A stretch of DNA of 64,000 nucleotides from Macrotis lagotis (Eukaryota > Chordata > Mammalia > Peramelemorphia > Peramelidae). Position numbers and translations under genes: made by a program. The notes below the pieces were generated by a model, which saw only the letters and a list, made by a program, of their open reading frames with translations, did not search any database and had not been told where the DNA came from. How positions within the stretch are numbered: position 1 is the first letter of the stretch; every line of letters begins with the position of its first letter. Shown here one piece after another: positions 31,116-42,169 of the stretch. The stretch covers positions 15,452,861-15,516,860 of the forward strand of contig NC_133659.1 in the NCBI RefSeq assembly GCF_037893015.1. The letters are read 5' to 3'.

Positions 31116-31810
31116 CCCCAAGTTCCCTCTACCTACTCAGAGTAAGGTCTCAGACTCTAAACCTGCTCTTTTCACTCACCCCTCGCTATCTCACTAATAC
31201 CTTTAGTGCCCAATAAGGGGAAAACAATGAGATCAGAGACTCAATAAGACAGACTAATAAAAAAAATAATGGTGGTAGGAGGGGGGAGTGAAGTCCATGG
31301 AACAACTGGAAGATGTCAAAACACTTGTCTCCCATGACTTTAGTGTAGACCCTCAACCCCCAAATCTAGAAAGAGTCCAGGGAACTATTCAGTCATCCAT
31401 TTAACATAACTTATTTTAACACTTGGCTCTGGGCCAGACCTCCACCTATGTACTCACTAGCTGTTCAGCAGCCAGGAGAACAAAACAACTGTTAATGGGA
31501 GTAATTCAGAGCCTGGGGGGTGATTTATACCTCTTGTTACTGTTCAAGTCTTAGTTACCAAAGACAACAATTATTAGGTATAAAAAGTGGAGGTCGTTTA
31601 AGACACCTAGGGAGGCCTAGGAAATGGAGCTCTCCATTTTTCTACACCTCCTTCTACATCCCTGAGATTTGGGTTTTGTGACTCTTCCTGTCTTTACTTT
31701 TCCTGCCTATAACCAATCACCCAATCTCGCCCATTTGTGAGATAAAAGTTATCTTGAAGTCTTTTGTCTTCCTTACCCCTCATGTTCAGTGATTCACAGA
31801 GTCCTGACAA
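31116..31810. other. Unassigned sequence
   Basis: No recognised repeat. A 'ccaatcacccaatctcgccc', 'gagataaaagttat' segment near 31710-31755 has a loose CCAAT/TATA layout, but no LTR ends were found. Confidence 0.3.
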
Positions 31811-31814
31811 CATT

Positions 31815-31910
31815 ATTCGATTGGACCAACTTTTACTAAGAACTTGCCAGTTTGGGTACCATCTTAGGTGCAAAGAACAAAAATGAACTTAGATTCTAAT
31901 GGAATGTGTC
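31815..31910 (-). mobile_element. L2 3' end fragment
   Basis: 'gaccaacttttactaagaac', 'taggtgcaaagaacaaaaat', 'ttagattctaatggaatg'. Antisense and diverged. Confidence 0.5.
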
Positions 31911-32975
31911 TTGAAAATTTCCCTTTTTTTAAAGTTTGCCATCAGCCTAGTATTTACTACCTTATGTGACCCAGAGAAATGAGGAAACACATAAAGTCAC
32001 ACAGAGAGGGCCTTAGTTGGACCAGCTGACCCTTAAAGTCCCTTCTTTGACCCTATACATGTTTTAACTATATTTATGAGAAACCCTTCAAAAGCATTCC
32101 TCCTAGTGCTTATGACATAGAAGACCCTTAATAAATCCTAATTGACTAGCATTTGCTAAATATGTTCTGCGTCTGGTCAGAATCTCTTACCTATATTTTA
32201 AGTTCACATCTCAAGACTAATTCCAAGTCCATTCTCAAACACTCATTTTTAACTATCTGTTCTCTTCCCAAAATTGTTTTTTTCTTTTCTGTATCCCTTG
32301 CTCTCAAGGGCCAACAGAGAGAAAAACACAATTTTTGCCTCTGAGGTCTTCAGTTGTTTTGGCTGAGGATTTCTTAATTGTTGGCCATACTCTAGGTTCC
32401 TTGTGCCCATGAGAGTGGCCAGATGTGTGCAGTTAGCAGCCATTTTTATAAGTCTTGGGAAATGCTCTGTTATATCTTGGATATTAGCCCCTGGAAGACA
32501 ACAGAACTTCTCTATTGTTCTTATCAGGTCAACATATGTTTGTTTCTATTCTTCAAGGAAATGTCAACTAATACTGTGCTTTCCTCTGTCTCTTAAGGGC
32601 TAATCTCTTGTTGTCTGAGAGTATGAGTGGCCCAGCTTGACCATTTGGGGAGGATGAGCAGCTTCCTTCTCCTCAGAGCATCTGGCTTCCTCCACTTCCA
32701 GAGGTGCTCCTCATCTGTCTTCTGGCTCTTGTGGTGCAGCCATCCTTTTCCTTCCCTCTATCCTCTATGTATACCTCTCACAGCACCTCTCCTATCTTCC
32801 TTTCTTCAACATGATGACAAGTTAAGTCTTCCTTCCTCCACTTCCTATCCCCATTGAAATCCCAATAAAGTTGACTAGTCAACCCTTTGCTCAGCATTCC
32901 CTCCTTACCTGCCACCTTGTGCATGTCTATATTCTTTCCCTCCTAACCCCATCACAGAAACGCAAAAACCCAGAC
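31911..32975. other. Mostly unassigned sequence
   Basis: A short L2-like end ('acccttaataaatcctaatt') lies at 32127-32150. Pyrimidine-rich sequence with small open frames at 32153-32857 has no recognised domains or splice sites. Confidence 0.3.
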
Positions 32976-32979
32976 AAAT

Positions 32980-33085
32980 AAATAGTAGGAAGGCTCTTTG
33001 AGGGTACAAACTGTATCATGCAAAAAAATTGTGTATATGTCATAACTAACTACGTGCTTTGTGTAGAGTGGATACTAAATAGATG
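32980..33085 (+). mobile_element. L2 3' end fragment
   Basis: 'aggctctttgagggtacaaa', 'ctgtatcatgc', 'gtgtagagtggatactaaat'. Sense. Confidence 0.5.
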
Positions 33086-33094
33086 CGATTTCTA

Positions 33095-33350
33095 AAATGC
33101 TGGACACGGAGTTGGGGAGACAAGTTCAAAACCAGTTTCCAACTCTGTGTAACGTCACTTAACCACTGTCTGTCTCAGTTTTCTCATCTGTGAAATGAAA
33201 TAATAGTAAAAATAATAATAATGAGAATAATAATATAATAATAATACAAATACCACCAACCTCCCAGAGCCATTGTGAAGATAAAATGAGATTATATTTA
33301 TAAATCACTTTGTAGGCCTTAAAGCACTACACAAATGCTTACTACAATTA
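33095..33350 (+). mobile_element. MIR element with AAT-rich expansion
   Basis: 'aacgtcacttaaccactgtc', 'tctcagttttctcatctgtg', then an (AAT)n tract (33204-33250), then 'cattgtgaagataaaatgag', 'ccttaaagcactacacaaat'. Sense. Confidence 0.75.
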
Positions 33351-33399
33351 TTGTAAATATTAATTCAATTTGAATTCAAATTTCAGTCTTTGAGGGACA

Positions 33400-33560
33400 A
33401 AAGGAGATAGGGTAATTAATATCACAGAAAGAACACTGGCTTCTGATGCTTACAAATCATTCTCTCTTCTTGGGTTTCAGTTTACTGCTTTGTAAAATGA
33501 GGGGGTTAGAGTAGCTGACCTCTGAGGTCCTTTCTCATCTGACACTGTGATCGAGAGAGC
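33400..33560 (+). mobile_element. MIR/THER-family SINE
   Basis: 'cagtttactgctttgtaaaa', 'tgagggggttagagtagctg', 'acctctgaggtcctttctca'. Sense 3' half. Confidence 0.68.
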
Positions 33561-33579
33561 CCAAACAGAGGATACTAAC

Positions 33580-33680
33580 ATTGGTAATGGCTCTAGAAAG
33601 CTTTTAGTTCAATCCCTCCAATTTTATATATGAGAAAACCATTGTGCAGAGATAGTTCATCTAGTTACAGATGGGGATGT
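33580..33680 (-). mobile_element. MIR/THER fragment
   Basis: 'aatccctccaattttatata', 'tgagaaaaccattgtgcaga'. Antisense. Confidence 0.5.
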
Positions 33681-33694
33681 CTGATCTAATGTAG

Positions 33695-33905
33695 AGCATC
33701 AAGAGAAACAGCAAGGTCTAATGAATGGTGTACTGACCCTGGAGTAAGAAAGACCTGGGTTCAAATTCTGCCTCAACCACTTACTAGGTGTGCGACACTG
33801 AGCAAGCCATTTAACCTCTGTGTGCCTCAGTTTCCTCATCTATAAAAGGAAAGGACTAAACCAGAAAGTCTCTCCTTCTCAGGTACCTATGATCCTATGA
33901 CTCTA
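33695..33905 (+). mobile_element. MIR/THER-family SINE, near full length
   Basis: 'cagcaaggtctaatgaatgg', 'gacctgggttcaaattctgc', 'tgtgcctcagtttcctcatc', 'tataaaaggaaagg', 'tacctatgatcctatgac'. Sense. Confidence 0.8.
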
Positions 33906-34099
33906 CATTGCTCATAATGATACTTTATATATCACTTTAAATTTTGCAGAATATTTTAAATGTTTTAGTTATTTTCAGGGGCACAAGATTCCCTCCAAGT
34001 TCTAAATCTATGGTTCTATAACTTCCTTGAAATTGCAAAGTAGCTCAGGGAGTGATTCCGACAAGTATTATCATCCCCATTTTACAGATGAGGAAAATC

Positions 34100-34920
34100 A
34101 AAGTAATTACCAGAAAAGCCTGGTAGGTGATAAGACTCCTGAAGAAGGAAGCAATCAGATACCCTGAAAAGTTGACTAGAAAAAAAATTGGACCCAGTTT
34201 AATAGCCCCAGAGAATGGTATAGCTAGGTCTGAATCACCATCTCTCTGTGGATGAGAAGAACATGTCAGATGTCGGGAAAGAAACTCTCCCCGACAAAGA
34301 TTGCATTAAAAACTGGACTTGGGACCATTAAATCTTCCGAAGATGGAACCTATCACTTTGTCCCCTAGTGAGCGGCCCTTGGTAAGGGAGCAGGTCCTGC
34401 TGAGGTTAATATTAATACTAGTGAAGGAGAGAGAGGGCTGCTCTGAAGGAATCCCTCAATAAAAGGGAAAACAGATGGGGCGAGAGCTGAAGTTCATTTT
34501 GCAAGAGATGTCAGGACCAGGAGAGTTTTCGGATTGCCAGCAGGTCTTGAGTGAAATGCTGAAGACTATCGAAGGCTGATTAACAGCTACCTCGGGAGCT
34601 GAAATAAGTCCTTGGAGAAGGGCAAAAGAAAAAAGCCTCCATCAACCAAGTGGGAGACAGTAGAGAAGTCCAAACAAATGAAATATTGATGACTATAGTC
34701 TCACAAAACTTCTTGGATGCAATTAGCTCATTTTTAGCAATTTGAGCTAAAATTTAGCACAAAATTAATGTTAGCAATGAGCAATTGAAGGTTTGCAGAC
34801 TTTCCCCCCAATCAGCCCATGAAGTAGACAGGTAAGCATTATTAGCTCTATTTTAATAGAAGAACAATGAGTGTCAAAGGGAGAGGGGACATGAATTGGA
34901 TCTGGCATTTCATTAGTATA
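34100..34920. other. Unassigned, partly repeat-poor sequence
   Basis: 34680-34800 is AT-rich with several 'ttagca'/'caatt' motifs ('gatgcaattagctcattttt') and looks repeat-free. No gene recognised. Confidence 0.3.
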
Positions 34921-34921
34921 G

Positions 34922-35070
34922 GACAGTGTTTCTCAAAGTCTGATCCACGGACCCTTGGGAATGTCTAATATACTCTCAGGGGGGTCTACAAAATCAAAAA
35001 AAATTTCATGACTATAGATATTTAGTATATATACTTAGAATATGGAAAATATCTAAAGATAGAGCCCATA
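34922..35070 (+). mobile_element. hAT-type DNA transposon fragment (candidate)
   Basis: 'cagtgtttctcaaagtctga', 'tccacggacccttgggaatg', 'actctcaggggggtctacaa', 'aatc'. This matches the common 5' end of mammalian hAT-group fossils (cagtg-ttctcaaa-tgtggtc...gaccc...caggggtc). No terminal partner or transposase seen. Confidence 0.5.
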
Positions 35071-35099
35071 TAAACAAAAACTAAAAAGCTGGAAAACTA

Positions 35100-36000
35100 C
35101 TGGTTTTGGTAAATCTCATATGAAGAAGCTCCCTCTACCATTGCAGGTTAGTAATTTTCATACAGCTTAGAGTCTTTGGACAGTAGGTTATGCTACTCAG
35201 AGACACCCAGCCAGTAAGTGTCAGAGACAGTACTGGAACTTCCAAGCCCAGCTCTCTGTTAGCTACTTCATAATTTCCTCTCCTAGCGATATTTAATAGA
35301 TTCTATATGCAGATCATTCCATAGTTGACTTTCATCCTCAGTTGACCTCTCCAGGCTTGTTGTGTGTCTCCCTCATTCTTCACTTAATCCAACTGGCTTA
35401 ACTGCTATTCCCCAAATTTATCATGTCATTTCGGTTCCCAATGTGCATCCAGAGCTCTTCCATTTGAGAATGTCTCCATTTTGTCCCCACATATATGCCT
35501 TTGCAATGCAAACAACCGCAGATAAGAAAATCAAGGTATCCTGTTGTGCAATCTGTTCTGAGGAATAGCCTCACGCCCTGGATCCTGTAATGCTCCATTC
35601 TGATGGTAACCCCAAACCCTGAAATTGGGGAAAGGGTTTACTCTGTCAGATTAGCCTCCAGCCCCAGCAACAGGGACCTTCACAAATCACCTTTTACCTC
35701 ATCCCACCTATCATGTTCCTCCTTTCCTGAAACCAATGTAAATATTGGGGACTGTTTATTTGAAGTGTTTTTGCCTTTTGGGTAAGACTCTCCAACTGGC
35801 AAATTTGATGGACTGTGGTTGGTCCAAATTCTGTTCCCTGACTGGTGTCTTGCTCCCAGCCTCACCACCCACCCTTACCCATGTCTCAAAGACTCTGATA
35901 CTTAGCTTCCTCCAAGGCTCAGCCCAGGCTTTCCTGTTCCTTCTAGTTGTTAGTGCTCCTGCCCCCCTGCAAATCGTACCTATCGTATTCTAGATAAATA
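35100..36000. other. Unassigned sequence
   Basis: 'gagacacccagccagtaagt' near 35199 suggests a weak antisense MIR. Otherwise nothing recognised. Small frames at 35362-35993 are unsupported. Confidence 0.3.
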
Positions 36001-36124
36001 AATACAAAAAATGGAAGCAATCTCTATTCTTAAAGAATTACATTTTAATGAATATAAAATTATAAGTTCCTAGAGGGCTAATGATATTTTTGGTTTATTT
36101 TTGTCTTTGTTTTCCCAATTCCCA

Positions 36125-36345
36125 GAATGATGCATGACCCATCATAATAATTGGCATTTATATGGCTCCTTGTTCTCAAAGCGCTTTACCTCACTACAAC
36201 CCTCCCATTTTACAGATGAAGAAAATGAGGCAGAAAGTAAGTTACTTGCTCAGGATCATACAGCTAGCAAGAGACTAAAGCTGGACTTGATCTCAGATGT
36301 TCCTAATTTCTGGTAGGGTTCTCTAACGACTATACCACCTGCCTC
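36125..36345 (-). mobile_element. MIR element, full length
   Basis: 'cataataattggcatttata', 'ctcaaagcgctttacctcac', 'cattttacagatgaagaaaa', 'cttgctcaggatcatacagc'. Antisense. Confidence 0.82.
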
Positions 36346-36379
36346 TAATGTTAATGAATACCTATGGGATGGGATTCAG

Positions 36380-36470
36380 TTTAGTTCAATTCCGTAAATA
36401 TTAATTATGAGCAATGTTCATCACCATGCTATGTGATGTAGGGAATATGAAAACAGTAAGCTATGGTGTC
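36380..36470 (-). mobile_element. L2 3' end fragment
   Basis: 'ttccgtaaatattaattatg', 'catcaccatgctatgtgatg', 'tagggaatatga'. Antisense, worn. Confidence 0.4.
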
Positions 36471-36479
36471 AGTAGAGTG

Positions 36480-37210
36480 TGAGATGGAGGACGGGGGAAT
36501 AAAGAGGGCTACTATCACCTGGTGGTGACTGGTTGAAACTGGAGAACAGGACAGTAGCAGACTCTGAAGCATGTGGTCATTTAGTTGTTCATTCAAGATG
36601 CAATTATTAAGTCTTGGGCACCATACTGGAGGGATAAGGGTGACCTTAATTTCATTACTCTCAGATCACCCAGGGTCAGATAATCAAAGAGATCATCATG
36701 GAAGGGGTAAAATTTTTGCCCCTGATTTATAGTCAATTGGTTTGCTTTATCTGTGTCATTCCTCCCTATCTTTATGGTAACTAACCAGAAGTCATGTAAG
36801 CTCCCTGAGGGCAGGGACCATCTCTGCTTGAATGCAAGTCTTAGTTGGACTGGTTCTCCCTTCTCCACCCAATCTAATCTTCATCTGACAGAAGAAGCTG
36901 GTCACCTGTTACACACACCCCAACACACACATCTCCAAAACTTAATCTCTTATTGCTCCATCACTTTAGTCAGGATTCCCATTTCATTGCCCTTTCCCAC
37001 CTTGCTTCTCATGCTACCTCACAACTCATAGCTCATGCATCTTAATGCTTACAAAATATGTTCCTTTATACCAGCCCTGTGAGAAGGATAGTCTAAGTTT
37101 TAGTCCTCACTTTGCCACCTCAAAAAGGTTAGGAGATAAGTATCAGAGTTAGTGATCTAGGTGGGGTAGTGGCTAGAGCCTAAAGCAAGGAATCAGGAAA
37201 AGCCAAGTTC
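36480..37210. other. Unassigned sequence
   Basis: A short L2-like 'gtaagctccctgagggcagg' at 36797 and a CA-rich run near 36910. Otherwise unrecognised. Confidence 0.3.
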
Positions 37211-37221
37211 AAACATGTATT

Positions 37222-37450
37222 TTTGTTTTTCAATTATTTTTCCATCATGTCTGACTCTCTGTGATCCCATTTGGGGTTTTCTTGGTAAAGGTACTGTGCT
37301 GGTTTACCATTTCCTTCTCCAGCTCATTTAACAGATGAGGAAAGTGAGACAAACAGGATAAAATGACTTGCCCAGGGACACTCAGCTAGTAGGTATCTGG
37401 GACTGAATTTGATCTCAGGAAGATTAAGTCTTCCTCACTCCAAGCATGCC
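37222..37450 (-). mobile_element. Marsupial tRNA-SINE, long 3' arm type
   Basis: 'catcatgtctgactctctgt', 'gatcccatttggggttttct', 'tggtaaaggtactgtgctgg', 'aacagatgaggaaagtgaga', 'gacttgcccagggacactca'. Antisense. Confidence 0.82.
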
Positions 37451-37454
37451 ACCA

Positions 37455-37575
37455 GCAATTACCACTTCATTTTACAGAAGAAGAAACTGAGGCCCAGGAA
37501 GGTCCAGTCACTTTCCTAGTTATGCAACCAATAAATATCTGGCATAGGATTTGAATCCAGATCCAAATTAACTTT
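37455..37575 (-). mobile_element. MIR fragment
   Basis: 'cattttacagaagaagaaac', 'tgaggcccaggaaggtccag', 'ggatttgaatccagatcc'. Antisense. Confidence 0.7.
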
Positions 37576-37659
37576 AATATTTTAAAGTTTCACTTTGCCA
37601 CTTATTAAACACTTAGATATTTAATATATGCTTGTTGAATTGAGGCAGTCTGGTTAAGG

Positions 37660-37849
37660 CCTCACAGAAGTCAGGGACGGCTAGATGGCACAGTGGATAG
37701 AGCACTGGTCCTGGAGTCAGGAGTACCTGGGTTCAAATCCGGTCTCAGACACTTAATAATTACCTAGCTGTGTGGCCTTGGGCAAGCCACTTAACCCCAT
37801 TTGCCTTGCAAAAAAAAAGCTTATAAAAAAAAAGACCTCACAGAAGTCA
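37660..37849 (+). mobile_element. WSINE1-like SINE with perfect 14 bp target duplication
   Basis: Body 37674-37835. CCTCACAGAAGTCA occurs at 37660-37673 and 37836-37849. Full head, 'gccttgggcaagccacttaa', 'ccccatttgccttgc' and an A-rich tail with a secondary A-run. Confidence 0.93.
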
Positions 37850-38650
37850 ATAATTACATCATGCATCTGGAGCCGGAACCATCCAAAACTAAATGACTTT
37901 GGGGCTTCCTAGATCACTTGTGTATGACATTCCATTGTTATCTGGCCCTGGAGGAAATGTCTTAAATGTTAGTAGAGAAAGAAAAGATGGCACCATATTT
38001 TTCCAAAGTAAGACGTTTCCTCATCTTCAGGCCAGGGACCTTTCCTGTATTTTGGAAAAGAAGATTTCCAAGTGTCTTGGTCAGACACCACTCTGGTTCC
38101 TTGAGCAAAACTTAAGGTGACCTCTACCCTTCCTTATACATCATTTTGATGGAGTCTAAATTTTCTGAGATTCTCCAAAATGACATAAAAATAACTTGAG
38201 GAACTGGTCCCAAATCGGTAACTGAAGATAAGTTGGAGGGCAGTTCCCTCCTCAAGCATTGCAGTATATCTTCCTTCAGTGCCTGTTGATAGTGTATTAA
38301 AATTGAAATAAAAATAAAATATTATCTGTGCCATTAAATTTGACCAATTCTCACTTCACTGATCTCCAAACGATGATTCTCACTTAAAAAAAGAGAGATG
38401 AGCCTCCTTAACCCATTCCTGGCAAAGGCAAAGAGCAGGAGAGAATACTAAGGGGTGGAACCCTCCCAACTATAAAAGGGAAAAAATCATTACTTAATAT
38501 TTTCTAATGGCTGTGTTTCACCATATGCTAAACAGTCATAATTCTTTGCCACTAAAGAGGACACCATAGATGGTGAACACTCTAGCAATAATGGTATCCA
38601 TTGAGGATAGGCTCTTATCTCCTTAGTTCAAACATCCCTTCAAGATTTGG
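37850..38650. other. Unassigned sequence
   Basis: No repeat or gene recognised. A 75-codon frame at 37893-38120 is unsupported. Confidence 0.3.
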
Positions 38651-38654
38651 AATC

Positions 38655-38785
38655 AGTCAATTAATAAGCACCTATTAAGCACCGGCTATGTACCCTGACC
38701 TATTCTAGGCTTTGGAGATAGAAAGTCTAAATGAAATAGTACTTTTCTCTACAAGAGTTTGTTTTCTATTGAGGGAGGAAGAGGA
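38655..38785 (-). mobile_element. L2 3' end fragment
   Basis: 'gtcaattaataagcacctat', 'taagcaccggctatgtaccc', 'gttttctattgaggg'. Antisense. Confidence 0.72.
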
Positions 38786-38794
38786 AGACATAAG

Positions 38795-38970
38795 AGGCAA
38801 CATAAAGAGTGGGAAAAGCACAATTTCCAGAGGACCTGGGTTCAAATCTTGCCTTTGTTTCTATCTACATGGCCTTAGACAAGTCACAACCTTTCTAAGT
38901 CTCATCTATAAAAAAGAAGCTTAAACTTGCACCCCTAGAGTCCCTTTTGGATCTAATTTTATGATCCTTT
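38795..38970 (+). mobile_element. MIR/THER-family SINE
   Basis: 'ggacctgggttcaaatcttg', 'ggccttagacaagtcacaac', 'gtcccttttggatctaattt', 'tatgatcc'. Sense. Confidence 0.7.
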
Positions 38971-39139
38971 AAATAAATGTAAAGATATCAAATACTCACA
39001 TGGTAAAGATACCAATTTAGAAATTCTTTCTAGGAGTTCTCCATTCATTCATCCCATGTAACTAATTTTCTCAAAAGTTGGCCAACCCACATGTTGGAGC
39101 ATTACTAATGCCTAGTCTATGAAGAAACTCTAAAGATGG

Positions 39140-39275
39140 ATGCCATATTGGAGGGGAAAGCACATTGTACCCAGAAGCAAGATGCCTACCAGATGTGAGG
39201 TCAAGTTCTTCCACTAACCTTAGCAAGGCCACTTCAACTCTGGACCTTGGTTTCTCCATCTGTAAAATGAAGGCG
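39140..39275 (+). mobile_element. MIR-type SINE fragment
   Basis: 'ggtcaagttcttccactaac', 'tggtttctccatctgtaaaa', 'tga'. Sense. Confidence 0.55.
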
Positions 39276-39279
39276 TCCT

Positions 39280-39670
39280 TTCTGGCTTGGCAGGAAATCT
39301 GCCATCTTATGAAGGTTAGAGGGTTAAATTTTAGTACCCTATTGCTCAGAGAATTTATTGTCCCTCCTCTTGTACTTATGTGTTTGGGATTTGTGGACCA
39401 CCTTCTTGGACAGGAGCATATCTTGATCCACCATGTGCTTCTGCAGGAACTCCAACAAAGCCATGCTTGCTGCCATCTCTAAGCCCCAGAATCTCTCCTT
39501 ACAAAAAGTAAGGAAACTTCCTGGGAAAAGGAATGAAAGTTGATGCTTCTCTGCCAATAGCTGCCAATCCTAGACCCTGGGTAGAGGATTCTATGCCCGA
39601 GCATAGCCTTTCTTACCCATGTCCCTTCCTAAGACCAACCCTATTCTGCTGCAAACTTGATCTGTGTGGG
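39280..39670. other. Unassigned sequence
   Basis: Overlapping frames on both strands (39165-39482 and 39557-39339) match no family known to me. Confidence 0.3.
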
Positions 39671-39679
39671 GAAAAGGAA

Positions 39680-39768
39680 GTAAGTGAGTATGTGTGCATG
39701 TGTGTGTGTATTTGTGTATGTATATTTGAGAGAGATAGGCAGACACACTGACAGACAGACATAGACAG
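39680..39768. repeat. (TG)n then (GACA)n-like simple repeats
   Basis: TGTGTGCATGTGTGTGTGTA-type tract followed by CAGACA-type units. Confidence 0.75.
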
Positions 39769-40039
39769 CCTTTTTCTAGACCATAAAGAGGAGTAACTCC
39801 TCTAACAAGAATGTGCTTTTGAGTCCTCAGTCCCTGAGAACCAATCAGAAGTTCTGTGTACTCTCAAGAAGATGCCAGTACACCTGCCTACACTCTTCAT
39901 GGGTTCCACTAAGATGCCGCAATAAAAGTTCATTCCATGTGACCTTATCAAATTGTGACCCAATATGACCAAATGTGAACAAAAATAAAATTTGACACCT
40001 CCTGCTCAGAAATCTTCAGTGGCTCCCTATGACCTCAAA

Positions 40040-40205
40040 TAAAATTCAATCTTTGCATGTTTACGCTTTCTATGTCTTTTGTACATGTTTATTCTCTGTA
40101 AAATGGAAGCTTCTTCAGGCCAAATGCTTTGGTTTTGTTCTTGTCTAACGTGGGCCTTGCACGTTGCCTAGAATATGGCAGGAGTTTAATAAATGTTTAA
40201 TTCAA
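40040..40205 (+). mobile_element. L2 3' end
   Basis: 'atggaagcttcttcaggcca', 'gcacgttgcctagaatatgg', 'caggagtttaataaatgttt'. Sense. Confidence 0.72.
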
Positions 40206-40519
40206 ATAAGAAAGAAAAGCTGATATTGTGGAACTTACTGAAATTCTGGATAATCCAACACAGAAAAGGTTCTAGAAGGAATTAGAGCGAAGGAAGGAAA
40301 GAGATGGATTTGTAAAATTTCTTTTTCCAAAATACTAACTCTTTGGAATAAAGATGTCTATTCAATTAGACAAATTTCCACATTGGTTGTGTCCAGAAAC
40401 ACATTTTACACTGTACTCTTAGCCCACCATTTCTTGGTCAGGCAGCTGACAGATTGCGTCATCATCAGGCTCCAGAGTTAGAGCTGGTTATGGCAGAGTC
40501 TCCAAGACTTCTGTTCCAC

Positions 40520-40845
40520 TTAGTGTTCTATAAATGGTTCTCACGGTTCTGCTTACTTCACTCTACATCAGCTCATATAACTCTTCCCAGGTTTGTCTGA
40601 AACTATATTTTCTGTTATCTCTTACAGAACAATAGTATTTCATTATATTCCTTTGTCATAATTTGTTTAGTTATTTCCAGATCAATAGACATGCCCCCTT
40701 TAGATTCCCCTTCTTTGTTACTACAAATAGAACTGCTATAAATGCATTTGTATATATGGATCCTGTATTTTTTTTTCTTTGATATCTTTGGGGTATAACT
40801 TTAGCAGTCTTTTTTCTGGGTCAAAGTTCACTGCTTATATGGCCT
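40520..40845 (-). mobile_element. Marsupial L1 3' region
   Basis: 'cttacagaacaatagtattt', 'cattatattcctttgtcata', 'atttccagatcaatagacat', 'tgttactacaaatagaactg', 'ctttggggtataact'. Antisense; it may begin as early as 40380. Confidence 0.75.
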
Positions 40846-41007
40846 TAGACAAGTCCACCTTCTTCAAGAAGCTTTTCCCAACCTGTCTTGATTCTCTCTG
40901 TTGATGAGTTCCTATTTATTCTGTCTATAGCTTCTTTATACATAGTTGTTTGTATGTTGTCTCCTCGTTAGACTGAGTTCTTTGACATCCAGAGACTATC
41001 TTTTATC
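40846..41007 (+). mobile_element. L2 3' region, left of an inserted SINE
   Basis: 'cttcaagaagcttttcccaa', 'gactgagttctttgacatcc', 'agagactatcttttat'. It resumes at 41191 with 'catgctcagcacaataactg' and 'gtgcttaataaatgtttaat' to about 41262. Confidence 0.78.
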
Positions 41008-41190
41008 TTTCTTTGTATTTCTTTTTTTTAGGTTTTTCCAAGGCAATGGGGTTAAGTGGCTTGCCCAAGGCCATACAGCTAGGTCATTATTAAGTGTCTG
41101 AGGCTGGATTTGAACTCAGGTCTTCCTGACTCCAGGGCTGGTGCTCTATCCATTGTGCCACCTAGCTGCCCCCCCTTTCTTTGTATTTCT
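41008..41190 (-). mobile_element. WSINE1-like SINE inserted in L2, perfect 15 bp target duplication
   Basis: TTTCTTTGTATTTCT at 41008-41022 and 41176-41190 flanks an antisense full-length SINE ('ggcaatggggttaagtggct', 'cctgactccagggctggtgc', 'cacctagctgcccc'). Confidence 0.94.
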
Positions 41191-41262
41191 CATGCTCAGC
41201 ACAATAACTGACAAACAGAAGGTGCTTAATAAATGTTTAATGACTGACTTATTGACTGAGAT
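41191..41262 (+). mobile_element. L2 3' region, right of an inserted SINE
   Basis: Completes the L2 end interrupted at 41008: 'cagcacaataactgacaaac', 'gtgcttaataaatgttt' and a tail like 'gactgacttattgactga'. Confidence 0.75.
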
Positions 41263-41289
41263 GGTCTTTTGATTTGATCATCAGGCCAT

Positions 41290-41640
41290 GAACAAGTATT
41301 TATTAAGTATCTTCTATATGATAGGTACTGGACTAGGTGATAAGGATCCAATAGTTAACCAATCCCTTCTTTTTGAAGGAGGGGACTTCAAGAACATGTT
41401 TCTATATGACATTAATAGAGACTGAATAAATACAAATATTCAAAGCAGTTAAATACACAGCAGTCTAAGAGGGAGGGACTAGCAGCTGGGGGATCAGGAA
41501 AGTTACAGGAGATCAGGAGAGATTTTATGAGACAGAGGTAGGGAAGGGCTGCTCTCTGACCATGGAGAATACCAATGCAAAGGCAAGGTGGTGAAATAAG
41601 ATGGTGGAGAAGGAGCAGGTACAAGGAACAGATAAAAAGC
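41290..41640 (-). mobile_element. L2 3' region
   Basis: 'caagtatttattaagtatct', 'ataggtactggactaggtga', then 'gagagattttatgagacaga', 'agaataccaatgcaaaggca'. Antisense, longer than most copies here. Confidence 0.7.
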
Positions 41641-41724
41641 CTGCTTGGTTTCTTTTTAATCCATTATCCTTAAGAAACATTCTAGGCAGAAAACTCAAAT
41701 GCTATCAGAAAAGGTTGAGATAGA

Positions 41725-41872
41725 TTTAGTTTTTGCAAGGCAGTGCGGTTAAATGATTTGCCTAAGGTCACAAAGCTTATAAGAATCAAGTGTCTGAGGT
41801 CTGATTTGAACTCAGGTCTTCCTGACTCTAGGGCTGATGCTCTGTCCACTGCACCACTTAGCTGCCCTCCAA
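41725..41872 (-). mobile_element. WSINE1-like SINE
   Basis: 'gcaaggcagtgcggttaaat', 'gatttgcctaaggtcacaaa', 'cctgactctagggctgatgc', 'ccacttagctgccct'. Antisense. No clear target duplication seen. Confidence 0.85.
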
Positions 41873-41999
41873 AATATATTTGTAAGAGACAAATCCATTT
41901 TGAGTTATGAAGAAGGTCATTAGGATTTGGGGGGTACAAATTCCTAGCCCTGATGGTCTTCTGAAGAAGAACAAATACCCTTCATAAGCAAAACAACTC

Positions 42000-42165
42000 A
42001 GGACAGTGGACACAGTACTGAAGTCACATATCTGGATCCTGACTCTGCCCCTCCTTGCTATACGACCTTTGACAAATTATTGAAATTATCAGGGACTCAG
42101 TTACTCAAACTTCAAATGAGGGGTGAGGTCTCCAAGGTCCCTTTGATACCACAGACATGCCCATC
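42000..42165 (+). mobile_element. MIR/THER-family SINE, diverged
   Basis: 'ggacacagtactgaagtcac', 'tatacgacctttgacaaatt', 'ggtctccaaggtccctttga'. Sense. Confidence 0.55.
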
Positions 42166-42169
42166 CTCA

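Noticed and set aside
31640..31800. Possible retroviral LTR (CCAAT and TATA-like spacing)
   Set aside because: No TG...CA ends, no target duplication, no second LTR and no internal region were found.
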